The notes beneath the pieces are model-generated. The model made no database searches and was not told the DNA's origin. It was given only the letters and a program-made list of their open reading frames with translations. DNA of 64,000 bases. Origin: Paenibacillus sp. FSL K6-0276 (GTDB lineage Bacteria; Bacillota; Bacilli; Paenibacillales; Paenibacillaceae). Every line of letters starts with the position of its first letter. Positions within the stretch are counted from its first letter, which is position 1. The translations under genes and the position numbers were made by a program. Positions 1-9,202 of the stretch are shown piece after piece. The stretch lies in NCBI RefSeq assembly GCF_037977235.1, contig NZ_CP150276.1, forward strand, positions 4,774,001 to 4,838,000. The letters are read 5' to 3'.

Positions 1-350
1 GTGATAACTGCTTGAGTAACCGTTTGGCCAAGATATGCTTCTGCATCGGATTTCAGCTTTTGAAGAATCATCGCTGAAATTTCTTGTGGAGAGTAGTCTT
101 TACCATCAATGCTTTCTTTGTGGTTCGTACCCATATGACGCTTAACAGAGCTGATCGTACGATCAGGGTTAGTAATTGCTTGGCGTTTAGCTGTTTCACC
201 GACGATACGCTCGCCGTCTTTCTTAAAACCTACAACCGAAGGGGTTGTACGCGCGCCCTCTGGGTTTGGAATTACAACGGCTTCGCCGCCTTCCATTACG
301 GCAACGCAAGAGTTCGTGGTTCCTAAGTCAATACCGATAACTTTACTCAC
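1..350 (-). CDS. dnaK: Hsp70 chaperone DnaK (N-terminal part, cut by window edge)
   Basis: ATP-dependent cytosolic chaperone that folds nascent and heat-damaged proteins with GrpE and DnaJ. The first 116 residues are visible and open with the Hsp70 phosphate-loop signature IDLGTTNSCVAVMEGG, followed by NPEGARTTPSVVGF. The start is GTG at 350, placed by the AGAGGAGG ribosome binding site 7-8 bases upstream; no ATG fits the conserved N-terminus. It is the last visible gene of hrcA-grpE-dnaK. The 215-bp gap to grpE is unusually long for this operon and contains a palindromic repeat, so expression may not be simply coupled to grpE. Confidence 0.97.
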   Translation of the reverse strand, partial: MSKVIGIDLGTTNSCVAVMEGGEAVVIPNPEGARTTPSVVGFKKDGERIVGETAKRQAITNPDRTISSVKRHMGTNHKESIDGKDYSPQEISAMILQKLKSDAEAYLGQTVTQAVI

Positions 351-408
351 AATAATTTGCCTCCTCTAAAGGTATATGGAGCATACGCTCATTTAAATTA
401 TAAAAATA

Positions 409-510
409 CAAGCATAAACGCCTTTGGCGTCCTTATTAGGACGATAAGCGTATAAGCGAGAAATATAAGGATAATGTATAGCGTGAAACTTATACTTTCT
501 TATATTTTAA
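409..510 (+). repeat. ~100 bp double-palindrome intergenic repeat, copy 1
   Basis: One of five copies in this window (others at 13274, 25941, 29828 inverted and 53163 deleted). The left half is a palindrome centred on TCCTTATTAGGA inside an AAACGC/GCGT arm. The right half runs from AATATAAG to CTTATATT with inner arms GTATA/TTATAC. The right end directly meets an A8 run at 511-518 that, read on the minus strand, is the T-tract of a short hairpin after grpE. It fills most of the grpE-dnaK gap. Confidence 0.85.
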
Positions 511-565
511 AAAAAACCGATTGGTATCGATGATGGACAGAAACTGCCCGTCCTATATTGACAGA

Positions 566-1147
566 CTACATGCTGACTTTGACCATAGCAGGACGAAGGA
601 CTTTATCTTTCAGGAGATATCCCTTTTGGACCTCTTCCGTTACGATACCTTCTTCGTACTCCTCGCTCTCCACCTGCATAATAGCCTGATGGTATTCAGG
701 ATTAAAAGGCTGTCCTACCGTTTCCATAGCCGTCAGTCCCTCAGACTTCAATACCCCATCTAGCTGACGGAAAATCATATTTACGCCCTTAGCGAAAGCT
801 TCGGATTCAGGATTGGTTGGAGTAGTGACTAACGCACGCTCGAAATTGTCCAGTACTGAAAGCAATTCAGTCACGAGCTTGGAGGTGGCATATTGAGCCA
901 ACTCTTCTTTCTCCTTCTGAGTACGACGACGGAAGTTATCGAAATCAGCCTGCGCACGCAGCGCACGTCCTTGATATTCATCAGCGAGATCCTGCAGGCG
1001 TTTTACCTCCGCACCTGTGCCTGAAGCACCTTCACTAACTTCTTCTGCCTTAAATGAGTCAGCCTCCGAAACTACATCAGCCTCAGGTTCCTCATTTATC
1101 AAATCATCTTTGAATTCATTAGCATCTTGAACTTGTTCCTTTTTCAA
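566..1147 (-). CDS. grpE: Nucleotide exchange factor GrpE
   Basis: Releases ADP from DnaK in the cytosolic heat-shock chaperone cycle. The 193-aa product has the family layout: an acidic, poorly conserved N-terminus (about residues 1-50), a long coiled-coil helix (about 50-100, including ADFDNFRRRTQKEKEE), then the compact beta domain ending in GYLLKDKVLRPAMVKVS, which is the GrpE signature. The start is TTG at 1147 behind AAGGAGG at 9-10 bases. It lies 49 bp after hrcA and is presumably under the same CIRCE control. Confidence 0.97.
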   Translation of the reverse strand: MKKEQVQDANEFKDDLINEEPEADVVSEADSFKAEEVSEGASGTGAEVKRLQDLADEYQGRALRAQADFDNFRRRTQKEKEELAQYATSKLVTELLSVLDNFERALVTTPTNPESEAFAKGVNMIFRQLDGVLKSEGLTAMETVGQPFNPEYHQAIMQVESEEYEEGIVTEEVQKGYLLKDKVLRPAMVKVSM

Positions 1148-1196
1148 GTTGTCTTCACCTCCTTAAAATCATTCACGTAATCAATGTTGACTCTGT

Positions 1197-2228
1197 TCAC
1201 TTATACCAGTGTGCCAGCATCGCTGTCAAATCTCGGGATAAAATGCCCAAGATCCCCATCACTCTTGCATATTCCATTCGGGTCGGACCAAGGATGCCAA
1301 TGCTTCCTAATGCCTGCCCATCAAGAGAATAAGTGGCTGTGATCAGACTGCAATTAGCGAACGCTTCATGATTGTTCTCCGTTCCTATTCGCACCTGAAT
1401 ACCTGTGCCGCCTGTTGTAGGGGCCAGCATTTTGAGCAATGTAGGCGTCTCTTCCAGCAGATCAAGAATACTCTTCACCTTGTCAACATCTTTGAACTCA
1501 GGCTGTGTAAGCATATTCGTCGCTCCGCTGAGATAGATACGCTGCTCTTGATCACTTTCCAGCGCAATGTCTAGCACTTGCATTAATTCTTCATAATGAG
1601 AGATGTGACGCTGCATTTCCTCGCCAAGCTCAGAATAGAGCCGAGTCTTCAGCTTATAGAGTGGTACATTGACTAGCTTACTATTCAGTAGGTTAACCAC
1701 TTTCTCCATCTCGGAAACGGAAATCTCCGGTGGAATGTTCACCGTACGATTCTCAACTTGACCCGTACTTGTGACGATAATCGCCACTGCGGTTGTATCA
1801 TCTAGTGGTAACAACTGAAAATGACGCAATGATGTATGAAAAACCTCCGGTCCTAGAAGGATGGAAGTGTAATTCGTCATATTGGAAAGAATCATCGCCG
1901 CATGTTGGATTACCTGCTCCATCGCATTCAACTTCTCGGCAAAAAAAGCGCGGATCGTGCCCATCTCTGCCGTTTCGGCGGAATTCCACGGTACCAGATG
2001 ATCCACATAATATCGGTATCCTTTATGGGAAGGTATTCTCCCTGCCGATGTATGAGGCTGCTCGAGATAACCCAAATCCTCTAGGTCAGCCATTTCATTT
2101 CGGATGGTCGCAGGGCTGTACCCTACATCACCCCGTTTAGAAATGCTGCGAGATCCTACTGGTTCTGCGGATGAAATATAATCATCAACAATTGCATTTA
2201 GTATCATTCTCTGGCGATCAGTTAACAT
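1197..2228 (-). CDS. hrcA: Heat-inducible transcriptional repressor HrcA
   Basis: Represses class I heat-shock operons by binding CIRCE and needs GroEL for activity. The 343-aa product begins MLTDRQRMILNAIVDDYI, a winged-helix N-terminus with the conserved GSRSISKR and SPATIRNEMADLEDLGYL segments. The C-terminal part carries the HrcA stretch IGILGPTRMEYARVM. The frame stays open 22 codons further upstream, but the ATG at 2228 has AGGAGGGG at the right distance and gives the family N-terminus, and the longer version would start inside the CIRCE element. First gene of hrcA-grpE-dnaK. Confidence 0.97.
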   Translation of the reverse strand: MLTDRQRMILNAIVDDYISSAEPVGSRSISKRGDVGYSPATIRNEMADLEDLGYLEQPHTSAGRIPSHKGYRYYVDHLVPWNSAETAEMGTIRAFFAEKLNAMEQVIQHAAMILSNMTNYTSILLGPEVFHTSLRHFQLLPLDDTTAVAIIVTSTGQVENRTVNIPPEISVSEMEKVVNLLNSKLVNVPLYKLKTRLYSELGEEMQRHISHYEELMQVLDIALESDQEQRIYLSGATNMLTQPEFKDVDKVKSILDLLEETPTLLKMLAPTTGGTGIQVRIGTENNHEAFANCSLITATYSLDGQALGSIGILGPTRMEYARVMGILGILSRDLTAMLAHWYK

Positions 2229-2263
2229 GTTATCCCCTCCTATCGGCTGTTGGCTCCGATTCG

Positions 2264-2290
2264 TTAGCACTCGACTCAGATGAGTGCTAA
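2264..2290. promoter_or_regulatory. CIRCE operator (HrcA binding site)
   Basis: A perfect copy of the CIRCE consensus: TTAGCACTC, nine bases, GAGTGCTAA. It lies 35 bases upstream of the hrcA start and downstream of its predicted -10 box, in the transcribed leader, as usual for autoregulated hrcA operons. Confidence 0.97.
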
Positions 2291-2301
2291 CCACTAATAC
2301 A

Positions 2302-2331
2302 AAAATACCAAACTGACATTGACATTGTCAA
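2302..2331 (-). promoter_or_regulatory. Sigma-A type promoter of hrcA operon
   Basis: On the minus strand TTGACA (2331-2326) is followed 18 bases later by TATTTT (2307-2302); a 17-base spacing to GTATTT also fits. The CIRCE operator sits just downstream, which supports this as the heat-shock promoter. It overlaps the end of the upstream acetyltransferase region. Confidence 0.7.
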
Positions 2332-2332
2332 G

Positions 2333-2842
2333 TCAGTTCAGTATCTTAAGCACTGCTATTTCATCGCAGGCATGCTGCTTTTTACAATTCACGCAATCTG
2401 TCCATACTTTTTCGGGAAAAATATCTTTCTCTACGACTTCGAATCCGTTTCTAAGAAAGAAATCTACGGCGTAGGTTAGTGCCATGACCTTGGGGATTTT
2501 CTGGTTTCTGGCTTCCTCAACCAACTTCTCTAAAATCATGGATCCTACACCTTTACCCCTACCCTCGTCATTCAAACCGATCGAGCGAATCTCTACGAGA
2601 TCATTCCCGAGCCTGAAGAGCGAACCACAGCCTACGAATCTACCCTCGATTTCCGCAATCACGAATTGATCGATCTGGCGAGTCAGCGCCTGCCTGGAAC
2701 GGGGCAACATGATACCGCGCTGTGCATATTCTTCTATCATCAGATACAACGGCTCAACATCTTCTACCACAGCATTTCTGCAAATCACCTGTGCGTCTCC
2801 TGCTGGAGACGAATGGCGGATCATTTCCATCTTGGCAAGCAC
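2333..2842 (-). CDS. GNAT-family N-acetyltransferase
   Basis: Probable acetyl-CoA dependent acetyltransferase, 169 aa. The acetyl-CoA loop is visible as GLNDEGRGKGVGSMILEKLV (about residues 86-105, pattern R/Q-x-x-G-x-G/A), preceded by beta strands with FVGCGSLFRL and followed by YAVDFFLRNGFEVVEK. The overall layout resembles short ArgA-like acetyltransferases. A C-terminal cluster with two cysteines (DCVNCKKQHAC) could bind metal. The start is GTG at 2842 behind GAGGGGTGA. It lies between hemW and hrcA, a position with no counterpart in the B. subtilis block. Substrate not predictable. Confidence 0.85.
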   Translation of the reverse strand: MLAKMEMIRHSSPAGDAQVICRNAVVEDVEPLYLMIEEYAQRGIMLPRSRQALTRQIDQFVIAEIEGRFVGCGSLFRLGNDLVEIRSIGLNDEGRGKGVGSMILEKLVEEARNQKIPKVMALTYAVDFFLRNGFEVVEKDIFPEKVWTDCVNCKKQHACDEIAVLKILN

Positions 2843-2917
2843 TTTAATTCACCCCTCTGTTGATAATATGAATAAATATACAACATAGTGAATTACAATT
2901 CAAGGGGTATTTTAAAA

Positions 2918-4090
2918 TTAAACTTCTGTCAGTGCACCTACAAATTCTGCGAAAACATCGTTTCCAAAAAGGATCCCTTGCTTGCTGAGTCGGTAAGTCC
3001 CTTCTTCGTGCTCAAGCAGACCCGCATGCAGCATCTTATGCAATGATTTCGCAAATACATCCTCTATCGAACGACCAAATTGCGCCTGAAAAGCCTCATT
3101 AGAGACGCCTTCATGCATACGCAAGCCAACCATCATAAAGTCCTCCATCGCTTCTGCTTCAGTGATTGGGTATGCGTCCAATCGAGGCAGGCCTTTACGT
3201 GTAGCTTCAACATAAGGATTTACGCCCTTAACATTAATATGCCGCTGACGACCCACATATCCATGTGCACCTGCTCCGAGACCATAATAATCTTCATTAC
3301 GCCAGTAAGTGATATTGTGACGACTCTCCATGCCTGGTTTTGCGAAGTTACTGATTTCGTATTGGTTATAGCCCGCTTCCTTCATAGATGACATCAACAA
3401 GAGGTACATTTGCAGTTCATCTTCTTCATTAGGAAGAGGAAGTTTGTTCTTATTAAATAGGGTGTGAAAAAGAGTGTTCTCCTCCACCTTCAAGCTATAA
3501 ATAGAATAATGGGGTAAATCAAGCTCCAACGCCTTACGAATACTTTCGCCCAGCATCTCTACAGTTTGGTTCGGCAAACCAAACATAAGGTCAACCGACA
3601 GGTTGTTAAGGCCGACTGCACGAGCATTCTCCAAGCTGCGGTATACATCGTCAACATTATGAATCCGGCCAATGCCCGTAAGGAGTTCATTCTGAAACGC
3701 CTGAACACCAAAGCTCACCCGATTCACGCCGCCTTCTTTCATAACCGTCAACTTATCTATATCCGTAGTTCCCGGATTTGCTTCCATAGAGAACTCGATA
3801 TCTTTATCCCAGTTTGGGAAATGTGTCCGAACTGATTTTAGAAAATAAGCCATTTCATCAGGTTTCAGTACTGTTGGGGTACCACCGCCGACAAAGATCG
3901 TTTTGATGACACCCGGTGGGGTGTTCTTGACGGTCTGCTCCATTTCTCGATCCAGGGCTTGGAGATAATCCATAACCGGCTGATCCTTGAGAACGTAGGA
4001 ATTGAAATCACAATAAAAGCACTTATTGGTACAAAAAGGAATATGAATGTATACGGCCTCAGGGGGACGGCCATTAGTATTCTTGGTCAT
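2918..4090 (-). CDS. hemW: Radical SAM heme chaperone HemW
   Basis: Radical SAM protein of the HemW family, formerly annotated as oxygen-independent coproporphyrinogen oxidase; family members bind and deliver heme. The 390-aa product has the CxxxCxxC cluster motif in HIPFCTNKCFYCDF near residue 20, then VGGGTPTVL, and the C-terminal HemW domain. The cluster spacing and the lack of the HemN N-terminal extension favour HemW over HemN. Start ATG at 4090 with AAAGGAG. It lies between lepA and hrcA, the same order as in B. subtilis. Confidence 0.93.
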   Translation of the reverse strand: MTKNTNGRPPEAVYIHIPFCTNKCFYCDFNSYVLKDQPVMDYLQALDREMEQTVKNTPPGVIKTIFVGGGTPTVLKPDEMAYFLKSVRTHFPNWDKDIEFSMEANPGTTDIDKLTVMKEGGVNRVSFGVQAFQNELLTGIGRIHNVDDVYRSLENARAVGLNNLSVDLMFGLPNQTVEMLGESIRKALELDLPHYSIYSLKVEENTLFHTLFNKNKLPLPNEEDELQMYLLLMSSMKEAGYNQYEISNFAKPGMESRHNITYWRNEDYYGLGAGAHGYVGRQRHINVKGVNPYVEATRKGLPRLDAYPITEAEAMEDFMMVGLRMHEGVSNEAFQAQFGRSIEDVFAKSLHKMLHAGLLEHEEGTYRLSKQGILFGNDVFAEFVGALTEV

Positions 4091-4143
4091 TAGCTGTCTC
4101 CTTTATATAAAAATATCGTTTGACTAGTGTAATCTATAAAAAG

Positions 4144-4175
4144 CCAGAAAAGGGAAGCCTGATGGCTTCCCTTAC
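4144..4175 (-). terminator. Intrinsic terminator after lepA
   Basis: Minus-strand hairpin AAGGGAAGCC-ATCA-GGCTTCCCTT followed by a T-rich stretch, located 45 bp after the lepA stop and before hemW. Confidence 0.8.
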
Positions 4176-4219
4176 AGGGCGATCATTTATAAATGAACTC
4201 TAATTCAGTGTGAACTGGC

Positions 4220-6034
4220 CTACTCGTCAATCTTAAGTACTGCCATAAATGCTTCTTGCGGTACCTCCACACTACCGACTTGCTTCATGCGTTTCTTACC
4301 TTCTTTTTGTTTCTCAAGCAGCTTCCGCTTACGCGAAATATCGCCGCCGTAACATTTGGCAAGTACGTTCTTGCGCATTGCTTTAACGGTCTCACGCGCA
4401 ACCACCTTCGTACCCACAGAGGCTTGAATCGGCACTTCAAACATTTGACGAGGGATAATGCCACGCAGTTTCTCACAAATGATACGTCCGCGGTTGTACG
4501 CACGATCACGGTGAACGATAAAGGACAAGGCATCAACCTGCTCGTTGTTAAGCAAGATATCCATCTTGACCAGATTCGAACGACGATACCCGCAGATTTC
4601 ATAGTCGTAGGATGCGTAACCTTTTGTACCTGATTTCAACTGATCAAAGAAATCATAAACGATTTCAGACAGCGGAATCTCGTAAGTAATCGTTACACGA
4701 TTAGTATCAAGATACTCCATATTTACGAACTCGCCACGTTTGTTCTGGCACAGCTCCATTACGGTACCTACAAAGTCGTTAGGCACGATGATTGCTGCTT
4801 TAACATATGGCTCTTCAATGTAGTCAATCGTTCCGATTTCCGGATAATGTGACGGGTTGTCGATTTGAATCATTTCGCCATTGGTCAGCATAATTCGGTA
4901 AATAACACTCGGTGCAGTTGTAATCAGTGGCAAATTGAACTCACGTTCAATCCGTTCCTGGATAATTTCCATATGCAGGAGACCAAGGAATCCGCAACGG
5001 AAGCCAAAACCAAGTGCGCTTGAGCTTTCCGGCTCAAAGCTTAGGGAAGCATCGTTAAGCTGAAGCTTCTCAAGGGCCTCACGAAGATCGTTATAATCGG
5101 AGGTTTCAATCGGATACAACCCGCAATATACCATCGGGTTGATCTTTCGATAACCTGGAAGCGGCTCAGCAGTAGGGTTCTTTGCGTCAGTGACAGTATC
5201 ACCGACACGGGTATCTCCAACATGCTTGATCCCAGCTACGATAAATCCAACATCACCGATGTTCAATTCATCAACAATCGTCATACGCGGCATAAATGCG
5301 CCAACTTCAATTACTTCGAAGGTCTTCTCAGTTGCCATCATCTTAATCTTCGAACCCGCACGGATCTTCCCGTCCATTACGCGCACATAGACGATAACGC
5401 CTTTATAAGGATCGTAGTGAGAGTCAAAGATCAACGCTTTAAGCGGCTCTTCTGAATTACCGGATGGTGCAGGAACCTGCTTCACCACTTGCTCCAGAAT
5501 TTCCTTGATCCCGATACCGGCTTTGGCAGATGCCATAACCGCTTCACTTGTATCCAGCCCGATAACATCCTCAATCTCCTGCTTTACCCGGTCAGGGTCA
5601 GCGTTTGGCAAATCAATTTTGTTGAGAACAGGCAGAATTTCCAGATTGTTATCCAGCGCAAGATACACATTGGCAAGAGTCTGCGCTTCAATCCCTTGTG
5701 CCGCATCTACTACGAGCAGCGCGCCTTCGCATGCTGCAAGACTGCGGGAGACCTCATAAGTGAAATCGACGTGCCCCGGTGTATCAATCAGGTTGAGATA
5801 GTAGTCTACTCCATCGTCTGCACGATAGGTTAAACGCACGGCTTGCAGCTTGATTGTGATACCGCGTTCGCGCTCCAGATCCATCTGATCGAGTACCTGC
5901 TCCTGCATTTCACGCGTGGTTAGTGCCCCCGTGTATTCCAAAATGCGGTCAGCCAATGTCGATTTTCCATGGTCTATATGTGCAATAATCGAGAAATTGC
6001 GAATTTGTTGTTGTCTTTTCTGAACGTCAGTCAT
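4220..6034 (-). CDS. lepA: Elongation factor 4 (LepA)
   Basis: Ribosome-associated GTPase that can back-translocate the ribosome. The 604-aa product has the full family layout: G1 motif AHIDHGKST near residue 20, G3 DTPGH, G4 NKID, EF-G-like domains II, III and V, and the LepA-specific C-terminal domain ending KRKLLEKQKEGKKRMKQ-GSVEVPQEAF. Length matches the family. Start ATG at 6034. It lies between yqxA/spoIIP and hemW as in B. subtilis. Confidence 0.98.
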   Translation of the reverse strand: MTDVQKRQQQIRNFSIIAHIDHGKSTLADRILEYTGALTTREMQEQVLDQMDLERERGITIKLQAVRLTYRADDGVDYYLNLIDTPGHVDFTYEVSRSLAACEGALLVVDAAQGIEAQTLANVYLALDNNLEILPVLNKIDLPNADPDRVKQEIEDVIGLDTSEAVMASAKAGIGIKEILEQVVKQVPAPSGNSEEPLKALIFDSHYDPYKGVIVYVRVMDGKIRAGSKIKMMATEKTFEVIEVGAFMPRMTIVDELNIGDVGFIVAGIKHVGDTRVGDTVTDAKNPTAEPLPGYRKINPMVYCGLYPIETSDYNDLREALEKLQLNDASLSFEPESSSALGFGFRCGFLGLLHMEIIQERIEREFNLPLITTAPSVIYRIMLTNGEMIQIDNPSHYPEIGTIDYIEEPYVKAAIIVPNDFVGTVMELCQNKRGEFVNMEYLDTNRVTITYEIPLSEIVYDFFDQLKSGTKGYASYDYEICGYRRSNLVKMDILLNNEQVDALSFIVHRDRAYNRGRIICEKLRGIIPRQMFEVPIQASVGTKVVARETVKAMRKNVLAKCYGGDISRKRKLLEKQKEGKKRMKQVGSVEVPQEAFMAVLKIDE

Positions 6035-6114
6035 TCCTTACCCCCACAGACAGCCTGATATTAATCCACTTATTATAACAGTACAAGCTTGCTCCATCAA
6101 TCCCGCCCTGATGT

Positions 6115-6164
6115 AAAACAGAAGAAACAGCTATACACGTTCCCGTGAAATAACTGTTTCTTCT
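6115..6164 (-). terminator. Intrinsic terminator of the spoIIP-yqxA unit
   Basis: Minus-strand stem AGAAGAAACAG / CTGTTTCTTCT (11 bp) with a 23-base loop and a following T-rich run, starting 5 bp after the stop of the 161-aa gene. Confidence 0.85.
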
Positions 6165-6168
6165 GAAA

Positions 6169-6654
6169 TTACTGTGATTCTTCAGCCGAATCGAACAATG
6201 AAACCACCCAGCGTATGCCCTTCTGAGAAGCCTGCTGCAATAGGCCCGCCGTTTTATCCGCTATCACATCAACTGTCGGTTTTTGTTCCTCAGGAATCAG
6301 AATCTGCTCCGGAGTTTTCGTACTATAGTCATCTACCACCTGCTGAGGAAGATCTGCAGTTGGCGCTGTTTTACTATTCTGAGGTAACGGTGAAACAGCG
6401 GTATAAGCACCTGTTACAGGATCGATGACCATCGGAACATATACATAAGTCTGCCCGCCCTGTGCCACACCGTTCTTTATCGGCTGTGGCTGCATGCCCG
6501 TCACTTGACTGGTAGGCGTAGTCGATATATTGTTCCAGCCTGGCAGTAGCTTGGAGACCGTCGCCCCTCCGCTGCCACTGAACTGCATACCTAACAGTAT
6601 GCCGACCCCTGCCCAAATACCGACCATAACCAGTTTTTTTCCGAAACGAGACAT
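6169..6654 (-). CDS. Membrane-anchored protein, positional YqxA (DUF3679-like)
   Basis: 161-aa protein with one N-terminal membrane segment (about residues 7-25, LVMVGIWAGVGILLGMQF) and a long outside part rich in Pro, Thr, Val and Gln. In B. subtilis the gene between spoIIP and lepA is yqxA, whose product has a similar membrane segment ending in GMQ. This is the same position, and the GxLLGMQ motif agrees, but the rest is too diverged to be sure by eye. The ATG at 6654 has AAGGAG at 8 bases; an in-frame GTG at 6663 does not. Probably co-transcribed with spoIIP in sporulation. Confidence 0.7.
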   Translation of the reverse strand: MSRFGKKLVMVGIWAGVGILLGMQFSGSGGATVSKLLPGWNNISTTPTSQVTGMQPQPIKNGVAQGGQTYVYVPMVIDPVTGAYTAVSPLPQNSKTAPTADLPQQVVDDYSTKTPEQILIPEEQKPTVDVIADKTAGLLQQASQKGIRWVVSLFDSAEESQ

Positions 6655-6717
6655 GTAAGCCACTCCTTTTTTAAATACTTGGTAATAAGTCTGTTCCTCT
6701 AATTGAATGTCTACAGG

Positions 6718-8037
6718 TTAGGAAGCTCCGTTCGACTTTTGGGGTGCTGTAGCATTTACCTTCTCCGAGTCGTGACTGCTCCAGTACACATCTGCAATAG
6801 CATCTGCCAAAATATCAGCCGTACGCTTCAATTCCTCTGCTGTATTATCAATACCGCCCACTTCAATCAAGACACTATTGGGTGAGAGGGTCTGGTTATA
6901 CTCCCCGTTGTTCCCTTTACCCGCAGCTTTTCCCCATATCCCGCGAGATATTCCTGGGTAACCCTTTTCAATCGTTTGATGGATCTTGTTCGCAAACTCT
7001 TCGTTCTTCTTCCAATCTTTATTCGCATGTCCAATGATAAAATACACCTGAGCGTAACTTTTCCCATCGATAACAGCTGTTGTTTTGCCATGACGCTGCG
7101 AGTCGCGGTGAATGTCGATAAATTCACTCATTTCTTGATTTGCGCTAATTGCTGATTTAACCAACACTCGGGAGTATTTATAGGAAAAGTTCCAGTTATA
7201 GTCGGCAATTTTAGTTAGAAAATCCTCTTTGGCATGGACTGTTCCAATCCCGCGTTGTTCCAATCTTTTCGTAATATATGATCCTACCAGCATTACATTT
7301 TTAGAGGAAACAGCAGAACTTGGATTTTCGTTCGCTAACCCCATTAGAGGGTTATAGGCCTCCCGAGGATGTGAATGATAGATAAGGACCCGTTTAACCG
7401 AGGTGTCCTTGGTATTATCTGTCTCGCTTTGCGGATCACTCTTATCCGTACCTTCCTCAGTTCCTGAAGGCTCAGGAGACGGAGCTATCGTCGCTTCAGG
7501 CTGCTGTGCTGGAGTATCTTCAGGCTTGTCCACTTCGTTTGGAACAGATGGATCAACCTCTTCCCCTCCACCCTCAGCCAGTTCATCGGTTCCCGGATGA
7601 TAATCAACCGGTGCTCCTGTAGAACCACCAGAGCCTTTTCGTAACAGGAACGGATCATCTGCTGCCAAACCCGGCACTTCACGGGAGACTAGACTCTTCG
7701 GATCACTTGGATTCACACTGGTCAGCAATTGAAATACAAAGGAAGTTACTTTTTCACCCGAAAAAGCTGAAGGCTCTTTCCCCTGAGGTAAATGGGGTAC
7801 CTCCATCCCTAGAAGCTCCATGAAAAATCCACTTGATAGTGAGGCCGCAAGCCCCTTCATAGATGGAATGGGTGAAGAATTCAACTTCTGTCCGGCCAAT
7901 CCACCAGCTCCAAGAAGCATAAAAAATACTAGCGAACCTCCGACCAACAGCAGCATCGTTCTTCCCAGCGATAAAGCATCCAGCACTCTTCCACGTAAAC
8001 GGCCGATGTTCCAAAGCTGAAACCATTTTTTATTCAT
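6718..8037 (-). CDS. spoIIP: Stage II sporulation protein P (SpoIIP)
   Basis: Cell-wall amidase/endopeptidase that works with SpoIID and SpoIIM to remove septal peptidoglycan and drive engulfment. The 439-aa product has a membrane segment at about residues 27-50, a low-complexity Pro/Glu/Ser/Thr linker (about 140-210), and the catalytic domain with YHSHPREAYNP, DIHRDSQR, VIGHANKDW-type and EVGGIDN segments that hold the metal-binding His and Glu residues. ATG at 8037 with GGAGGACA. The 156-bp gap to gpr holds no gene. Confidence 0.95.
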   Translation of the reverse strand: MNKKWFQLWNIGRLRGRVLDALSLGRTMLLLVGGSLVFFMLLGAGGLAGQKLNSSPIPSMKGLAASLSSGFFMELLGMEVPHLPQGKEPSAFSGEKVTSFVFQLLTSVNPSDPKSLVSREVPGLAADDPFLLRKGSGGSTGAPVDYHPGTDELAEGGGEEVDPSVPNEVDKPEDTPAQQPEATIAPSPEPSGTEEGTDKSDPQSETDNTKDTSVKRVLIYHSHPREAYNPLMGLANENPSSAVSSKNVMLVGSYITKRLEQRGIGTVHAKEDFLTKIADYNWNFSYKYSRVLVKSAISANQEMSEFIDIHRDSQRHGKTTAVIDGKSYAQVYFIIGHANKDWKKNEEFANKIHQTIEKGYPGISRGIWGKAAGKGNNGEYNQTLSPNSVLIEVGGIDNTAEELKRTADILADAIADVYWSSHDSEKVNATAPQKSNGAS

Positions 8038-8193
8038 TATATTTATGTCCTCCTCCAGCCCTCTGTAATCTCTTATACTCCAAATCTATGAGCGAAAGAG
8101 TAATAGTAGAACCGTAAATGAGAGAATAGACATAGAGTCCGCACAGGATACTGTACATCAGCATCCCGCCGGACTGTGCTAGCTATGATTCAA

Positions 8194-9195
8194 TTAGTGG
8201 GTATAAGCGCCGACATTCTCAGGATCGACCGCATCATGTAGAGCCGCATTAAGACCACTGGCTACAATATTGGCGATGCCTTCAATAAATTCATCGATTT
8301 CCTTAGGTGTAACGATCAAATCATGTCCAAGTGGTTCGAGCACTTCCTTCACTAGCGACAATCGCTCCTGCTCAGAAATATCGTCCAGCATCCCCATGAT
8401 TTCCTTGGTATGCCCAGCCCCTTGCCCGAAATGATTCTTCATCATCTCCAGCACATTATTTACAATGGTCGAAGCATAGCAAACTGTGGGAACACCAATG
8501 GCAATACAAGGGACACCCAGAATTTCCTGCGTCAATCCGCGTCGCTTATTGCCAATTCCCGAACCGGGGTGGATTCCGATATCGGCAATTTGAATCGTCG
8601 TATTGATACGCTCCAGCGAACGGGATGCCAGCGCATCAATGGCAATGATGAGATCCGGTTTGGTACGATCCACGATCCCCTGCACAACTTCACTCGACTC
8701 GATACCGGTCAATCCTAGTACCCCGGGAGCAATAGCACTTACCTTGCGATAACCAGGAGAGACCTGATCCGGCACTAGTTCATAAAACTGCCGAGTAATG
8801 AGCGCGTTCTCCACCACCAGCGGACCCAGTGAATCTGGAGTCACATTCCAGTTACCAAGACCAACGATCAGCACAGATGCATCCTTACCAATCCCAATCC
8901 TAGTCAGGAAGTCCTCGAATTCGCGAGCAAAGACTTCCGCTACTTTTTGCTGTAAGCCGGAATCTCCACCGCGCAGTGCTGGCACCTCAAGCGTGACATA
9001 ATTTCCAATCGCGCGGCCTATCGCCTGTGATCCGGCAGCGTTAGCCACACCAAGCCGGGTAACTTTTATCCCATCTGACTCTTCCACTTCTTCGATCACA
9101 CCAGGGATTGGCGTCCTTTGTGGCCCTTGAGCCATTTCTTTCGCCTCTAACGCCAAGTCCGTGCGTACCGAATATAGCTGCAGATCCGGTTCCAT
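8194..9195 (-). CDS. gpr: Germination protease GPR
   Basis: Aspartic-type endopeptidase (family A25) that degrades small acid-soluble spore proteins at germination; it is made as a zymogen in the forespore. The 333-aa product has the processing region YSVRTDLALEA near the N-terminus, GLGNWNVTPDSLGP and the IAIDALASRSLERINTTIQ stretch typical of GPR. The ATG at 9195 follows AAGGAGG; the frame continues upstream to 9258 but that part comes from an intergenic repeat. Normally sigma-G dependent; I could not fix a promoter with confidence. Confidence 0.96.
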   Translation of the reverse strand: MEPDLQLYSVRTDLALEAKEMAQGPQRTPIPGVIEEVEESDGIKVTRLGVANAAGSQAIGRAIGNYVTLEVPALRGGDSGLQQKVAEVFAREFEDFLTRIGIGKDASVLIVGLGNWNVTPDSLGPLVVENALITRQFYELVPDQVSPGYRKVSAIAPGVLGLTGIESSEVVQGIVDRTKPDLIIAIDALASRSLERINTTIQIADIGIHPGSGIGNKRRGLTQEILGVPCIAIGVPTVCYASTIVNNVLEMMKNHFGQGAGHTKEIMGMLDDISEQERLSLVKEVLEPLGHDLIVTPKEIDEFIEGIANIVASGLNAALHDAVDPENVGAYTH

Positions 9196-9202
9196 TGTTA
9201 TA

